64,000 nucleotides of DNA, from contig NZ_CP073766.1 in the NCBI RefSeq assembly GCF_018255755.1, forward strand, positions 806,001 through 870,000, in the 5' to 3' direction. A program made the translations under genes and the position numbers. Positions 60,425 through 64,000 of the stretch are shown here, one piece after another (the first letter of the stretch is position 1; each line of letters begins with the position of its first letter). The notes below the pieces were generated by a model. That model had not been told where the DNA came from, did not search any database, and was given only the letters and a program-made list of their open reading frames with translations. The DNA is from Chitinophaga sp. HK235. Lineage in GTDB: Bacteria > Bacteroidota > Bacteroidia > Chitinophagales > Chitinophagaceae.

Positions 60425-62218
60425 TTAATCGTCCAGTTTGAGTACCGCGAGAAACGCTTCCTGTGGTACTTCCACGTTTCCGATCTGACGCATACGTTTT
60501 TTACCTTCTTTCTGTTTCTCGAGCAGTTTACGTTTACGGGAGATGTCACCACCGTAACATTTGGCGGTAACGTCTTTACGCATAGCGCTGATGTTTTCAC
60601 GGGCAACGATCTTAGCACCGATAGCTGCCTGAATAGCGATGAGGAACTGCTGGCGTGGCAGCAGGTCTTTCAGTTTTTCGCACAGCTTGCGACCGAAGTC
60701 CTGCGCTCTGCTGCGGTGGATCAGGGCGCTTAAGGCATCCACTTTATCACCGTTGAGGAGGATATCCATTTTCACGATATCGCTGTCGCGGAAACCGATC
60801 GGTGTGTAGTCGAAAGAGGCATAACCACGGGTCTGGCTCTTCAGTTTATCGTAGAAGTCGAAAACGATCTCTGTAAGCGGTAATTCAAACATGAGCTCTA
60901 CGCGGGTGGTGGTGAGATAGCTCTGGTTAAGGAGAATACCACGTTTACCCAAACAGAGGGTCATAATGTTACCAATATATTCCGGTTTGGTGATGATCTG
61001 AGCACGGATGAATGGCTCTTCGATCCTCTCCATACGGGTAGGATCGGGCATTTCGCTCGGGTTGTTCACAATCACGACACCTTCGTTGGTAGTATGTGCA
61101 ATGAAGCCTACGTTTGGAACGGTGGTAATAACGGTTTGATTAAACTCCCTTTCGAGGCGTTCCTGGATAATTTCCATGTGCAGCATTCCAAGGAATCCGC
61201 AACGGAAACCGAAGCCGAGTGCCTGAGATGTTTCCAGCTCATAGGTGAGGGAAGCGTCGTTCAGCTGGAGTTTGTCCATACATTCCCGCAGCTCTTCGAA
61301 GTCTTCGGTCACTACAGGGAAGATACCGGCAAATACCATTGGTTTTACTTCCTGGAATCCTTTGATACCTTCTACACAGGGGTTGGCCGCCAGGGTGATA
61401 GTATCACCCACCTTTACTTCCTTGGCGCTTTTGATGCCGGTGATGATATATCCTACATCGCCTACATTTACCTCTTTTCTGGGGTCCAGGCCCAGTTTGA
61501 GGATACCCACTTCATCTGCTTCATATTCTTCGCCGGTATTAACAAATTTGATTTTGTCGCCTTTTTTGATGGAGCCATTGTATATGCGGAAATATGCAAT
61601 GATACCACGGAAAGAGTTGAACACGCTGTCGAAGATCAACGCCTGCAGCGGTGCATCCTGACTGCCTTTAGGGGCAGGGATGCGGGTAACAATCGCTTCC
61701 AGGATTTCTTCGATACCGATACCGGTTTTACCGGACGCCAGCAGGATATCTTCGTCTTTCACGCCGATCAGTTCGATGATCTGGTCTTTCACCTCTTCAA
61801 TCATAGCACCTGGCATATCAATTTTATTGATAACAGGGATGATTTCCAGGTCATTTTCCAGGGCGAGGTAGAGGTTGGAGATAGTTTGCGCCTGGATACC
61901 CTGAGCAGCGTCTACCAGCAGCAGCGCACCTTCACAGGCAGCCAGTGCACGGGATACTTCATAGGAGAAGTCTACGTGGCCGGGGGTATCAATCAGGTTG
62001 AATGTATATTTTTCACCGTTTTTGGCGGTATAGTCCATTTGGATAGCGTGACTCTTGATGGTAATCCCCTTCTCACGTTCCAGGTCCATATCATCCAGTA
62101 CCTGCGCCTGCATGTCACGGTCAGAGATGGTTTTGGTAAATTCCAATAATCGGTCGGCCAGGGTACTTTTACCGTGGTCAATATGGGCAATGATACAAAA
62201 ATTGCGAATATTCTTCAT
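60425..62218 (-). CDS. lepA: elongation factor 4 (LepA)
   Basis: A 597-residue translational GTPase: AHIDHGKST at 11-19 (P-loop), DTPGHVDF near 77-84, NKIDMPGA near 131-138, then the domain II, III/V and the LepA-specific C-terminal domain (LDYTPIGFRDSDIVKMDI-type region, quoted in part: YTPIGFRDSDIVKMDI). It back-translocates stalled ribosomes and helps initiation and assembly. Length is typical. A -7 element (TACCTTTG) lies 58 nt upstream and a terminator follows. Confidence 0.96.
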   Translation of the reverse strand: MKNIRNFCIIAHIDHGKSTLADRLLEFTKTISDRDMQAQVLDDMDLEREKGITIKSHAIQMDYTAKNGEKYTFNLIDTPGHVDFSYEVSRALAACEGALLLVDAAQGIQAQTISNLYLALENDLEIIPVINKIDMPGAMIEEVKDQIIELIGVKDEDILLASGKTGIGIEEILEAIVTRIPAPKGSQDAPLQALIFDSVFNSFRGIIAYFRIYNGSIKKGDKIKFVNTGEEYEADEVGILKLGLDPRKEVNVGDVGYIITGIKSAKEVKVGDTITLAANPCVEGIKGFQEVKPMVFAGIFPVVTEDFEELRECMDKLQLNDASLTYELETSQALGFGFRCGFLGMLHMEIIQERLEREFNQTVITTVPNVGFIAHTTNEGVVIVNNPSEMPDPTRMERIEEPFIRAQIITKPEYIGNIMTLCLGKRGILLNQSYLTTTRVELMFELPLTEIVFDFYDKLKSQTRGYASFDYTPIGFRDSDIVKMDILLNGDKVDALSALIHRSRAQDFGRKLCEKLKDLLPRQQFLIAIQAAIGAKIVARENISAMRKDVTAKCYGGDISRKRKLLEKQKEGKKRMRQIGNVEVPQEAFLAVLKLDD

Positions 62219-62276
62219 ATGTTGATTTACTGGTCTATTGGCGGTTAATTGTCCCCTTTAAACCTTTTACAGGGCG

Positions 62277-62284
62277 CAAAGGTA
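62277..62284 (-). promoter_or_regulatory. -7 promoter element (TACCTTTG) for lepA
   Basis: Exact TAnnTTTG on the minus strand, 58 nt before the lepA ATG at 62218; no strong -33 box. Confidence 0.45.
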
Positions 62285-62418
62285 TTGAAATTAGTTTATT
62301 AGTCAGCGGTTTCAAGCGATTATGTTTTGATAAACATGCTATATGCGGATTGTCAATTTTTCATATATTAGTATAAATCCCTTCCCAGGGGTTATTTTAT
62401 TCACCTAAAAACAATAGT

Positions 62419-62682
62419 ATGGACCTGAAAGCACAATTTGAACAAGCCGTAACCGACAGTAAAACCCTCTCTGAGAAACCGTCCAACGACATCCTACTGC
62501 AATTATACGCCCTTTACAAACAAGGTAGCATAGGAGATAACGATACCGAACCGCCTTCCAACCCCTTCGATTTTGTGGCTAAAGCCAAACATGAAGCCTG
62601 GGCAGCCCTGAAAGGGAAAACCCAGGAGTCGGCGATGCAGGATTATGTTGCCCTTGTAAAAGAGTTACAGCAAAGCCACTAA
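62419..62682 (+). CDS. acyl-CoA-binding protein
   Basis: An 87-residue protein, the exact size of a single ACBP domain. It has the four-helix pattern: DLKAQFEQAV, LLQLYALYKQGSIGDND (LYxxYKQxxxGD motif), AKHEAWAALKGKT (KAKxxAWxxxKG) and AMQDYVALVKEL. ACBPs bind long-chain acyl-CoA and buffer or deliver it. The family is mainly eukaryotic and patchy in bacteria. It stands alone between lepA and an M1 peptidase, without lipid-metabolism neighbours. Confidence 0.92.
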   Translation: MDLKAQFEQAVTDSKTLSEKPSNDILLQLYALYKQGSIGDNDTEPPSNPFDFVAKAKHEAWAALKGKTQESAMQDYVALVKELQQSH

Positions 62683-62699
62683 CAACCGCTGATGTTATT

Positions 62700-62761
62700 T
62701 GATTTTTCTAATGCTCCTGATAAGCATCCATCTTCGCTCATCAGGAGCATCAGGAAAATCA
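62700..62761. repeat. 26-bp imperfect inverted repeat with ATCAGGAGCATCAG core
   Basis: Arms 62700-62725 and 62736-62761 pair over 26 nt with three mismatches and a 10-nt loop. The right arm carries TTCGCTCATCAGGAGCATCA, the same core as at 2226-2246 and 44702. It lies between the convergent acyl-CoA-binding protein and M1 peptidase genes. Confidence 0.8.
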
Positions 62762-62798
62762 GTAACGAGCACATTCAAATTAAAATTCAGCTACAAGG

Positions 62799-64000
62799 TT
62801 ACTGCGTCGTAACATTATCATCAGGGTTTACGTCGGGCACCCAGGTGCTTCCCAGCGTTACCTTTTTAATCTTTTTGGGAGATGTGAACGACAGGTTTAC
62901 TGTTTTATTTCCTTTTTCCCAGACTGCTATGCTTTTGTGCAGTTTAAGTGTTGTATTATCGTCGAAATAAACCGTTACATCTACCGGTACGGGTTTGGTT
63001 CCTTTGGAAAGAATACTGATGTCGCAATTCTGTCCTTTACGGGTAACCTTTTCGATCGCCAGGTCGGGGTAGCCACTATCAAAGAACCAGCTTTTCCAGA
63101 ACCAGTTCAGGTTTTTACCGGATCCCGTGTTCATACAGTTAAAGAAATCATATGGCTGCGGATGTTTACCATTCCACAGGCTGATATAATGATGCAGCGC
63201 TTTCATGAACAGGCTGTCGCCCAGCATATCCTTTACATACAGATAACCCAGGCCCGGTTTGGGATAGGAGTTTGTCATGTAGGCATCTGTCAGCTGGTTG
63301 GACGGAGTCATGATAGGCACGTCCTGCAGTTTGCCGGCGATGTTGTTATAGTTGGACATACCGTAATTATCCACGATGGTAGAGTCTATCATGGGTGAGA
63401 TGATCCATTCCCCGATCGTTGCCCAACCTTCGTCCATCCAGGCGTAGAGCGTTTCATTGGTACCCATGTAAAAAGGGAACATCGTATGAAAGATCTCATG
63501 GTCTGTCAGCTCTATGGCTGCGGCTTTATTGGCCACCGGGTTATCATTTACCATCATGGGATACTCCATTTGGTCGAGGCCGTCGAACACACTCACATGT
63601 GAATACGGGAAAGGCCATTTAGGGAACTGGTGGCTCATTTTATCCACGGTGGTCCGTGCGAAGTCAATGACCTCAAAATAGTCCAGGTGACTGGGATTAA
63701 AAGCCACATCTACCCTGCTCCGGCGTTTGGTGTTATGGTCCACCTCCACGCTGGCAGCCTTCCACAGGTAGTGGTTGCTGGTGGCAAAAGCAAAGTCCGG
63801 CACGTTGGCAGCCTCAAAGCGCCAGGTATTGACCGGATTGTTTTTTGAAATCTTTCCTTTGCGAAGATCTTCCTTGTCGATGATATCTATCACCTCGTTA
63901 CTTTTTTCAGCGCGGGCAATGCGTTCCAGATAAGTATCGTTATATACTTCCTGCCCGTTTTTCAGATCACCGGTAGCCCATACCTGGTAATTGCCCGGCA
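62799..64000 (-). CDS. M1 family metallopeptidase, C-terminal part
   Basis: At least 400 codons, open to the window edge, so the N-terminus is missing. The zinc site is HEIFH with E in MDEGWATIGEW 18-19 residues later, a good M1 match. The order N-terminal beta domain, zinc site, then a C-terminal beta domain (VTVYFDDNTTLKLH) is that of Bacteroidota M1 peptidases which probably act in the periplasm. The first ATG-like codon inside the window (GTG 63893) is not the true start. It is not a close copy of the peptidase at 42941. Confidence 0.87.
   Translation of the reverse strand, partial: PGNYQVWATGDLKNGQEVYNDTYLERIARAEKSNEVIDIIDKEDLRKGKISKNNPVNTWRFEAANVPDFAFATSNHYLWKAASVEVDHNTKRRSRVDVAFNPSHLDYFEVIDFARTTVDKMSHQFPKWPFPYSHVSVFDGLDQMEYPMMVNDNPVANKAAAIELTDHEIFHTMFPFYMGTNETLYAWMDEGWATIGEWIISPMIDSTIVDNYGMSNYNNIAGKLQDVPIMTPSNQLTDAYMTNSYPKPGLGYLYVKDMLGDSLFMKALHHYISLWNGKHPQPYDFFNCMNTGSGKNLNWFWKSWFFDSGYPDLAIEKVTRKGQNCDISILSKGTKPVPVDVTVYFDDNTTLKLHKSIAVWEKGNKTVNLSFTSPKKIKKVTLGSTWVPDVNPDDNVTTQ

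Noticed and set aside
61094..62149. 351-codon open frame on the plus strand
   Set aside because: Antisense to lepA, which is fully conserved; the translation is Phe-rich and has no known motif.

Overview
The window comes from a Bacteroidota chromosome, most likely a Chitinophaga-like member of the Chitinophagaceae. The evidence is: a SusC/SusD pair with FecR and an ECF sigma factor; PCMD and PorT-type outer-membrane proteins; MqnA of the futalosine menaquinone route; long AT-rich spacers; and several good copies of the Bacteroidota promoter (TTTG, about 19 nt, TAnnTTTG). No rRNA, tRNA, CRISPR array, prophage or intact insertion sequence was found. The genes look chromosomal and mostly vertically inherited.

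Layout. 1-6.6 kb: 5' end of pncB (minus strand), small proteins, a DinB-like protein, two PAP2 phosphatases, a FUSC-type membrane protein, a PCMD lipoprotein and a beta-barrel protein. 6.7-13.3 kb: S10 peptidase, then an AraC regulator divergent from a TolC-HlyD-MFS tripartite efflux operon. 13.4-21.4 kb: ECF sigma, FecR, SusC, SusD and a TlpA-like thioredoxin, all on the minus strand. 21.9-23.9 kb: a VOC protein and a CLC-F fluoride/proton antiporter preceded by a fluoride riboswitch. 23.9-29.1 kb: a trehalose/glucose module (glucokinase, GH15 hydrolase, fused trehalose-phosphate synthase/phosphatase). 29.4-34.7 kb: oxidoreductase, EamA exporter, CGNR regulator, a MacB-like permease.

34.8-40.2 kb is a tight five-gene minus-strand operon that looks like the mycobacterial decaprenyl-phospho-arabinose pathway: UbiA-type phosphoribosyltransferase, DprE1-like oxidase, DprE2-like reductase, HAD phosphatase and a GT-C membrane protein, closed by a terminator. 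It predicts a polyprenyl-phosphate D-arabinofuranose donor plus a transferase. 40.3-50.2 kb carries a desaturase, a peptide-binding lipoprotein, an M1 peptidase, an NADP oxidoreductase, mqnA, purB, yraN and manA.

51.2-56.3 kb is an overlapping three-gene RNA-repair operon (Hen1 methyltransferase, RlaP nucleotidyltransferase, Pnkp kinase/phosphatase/ligase). 56.4-64 kb holds metY, an AsmA-like protein, lepA, an acyl-CoA-binding protein and the C-terminal part of a second M1 peptidase.

The intergenic DNA is informative. Convergent gene ends often carry long hairpins. One repeat family (core TTCGCTYATCAGGAGCATCAG minus its first base) occurs at three convergent junctions, once as a perfect 47-bp inverted repeat that contains both stop codons and encloses a terminator. 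A second hairpin family (CCCAGGRC-TGAA-GYCCTGGG) occurs twice.
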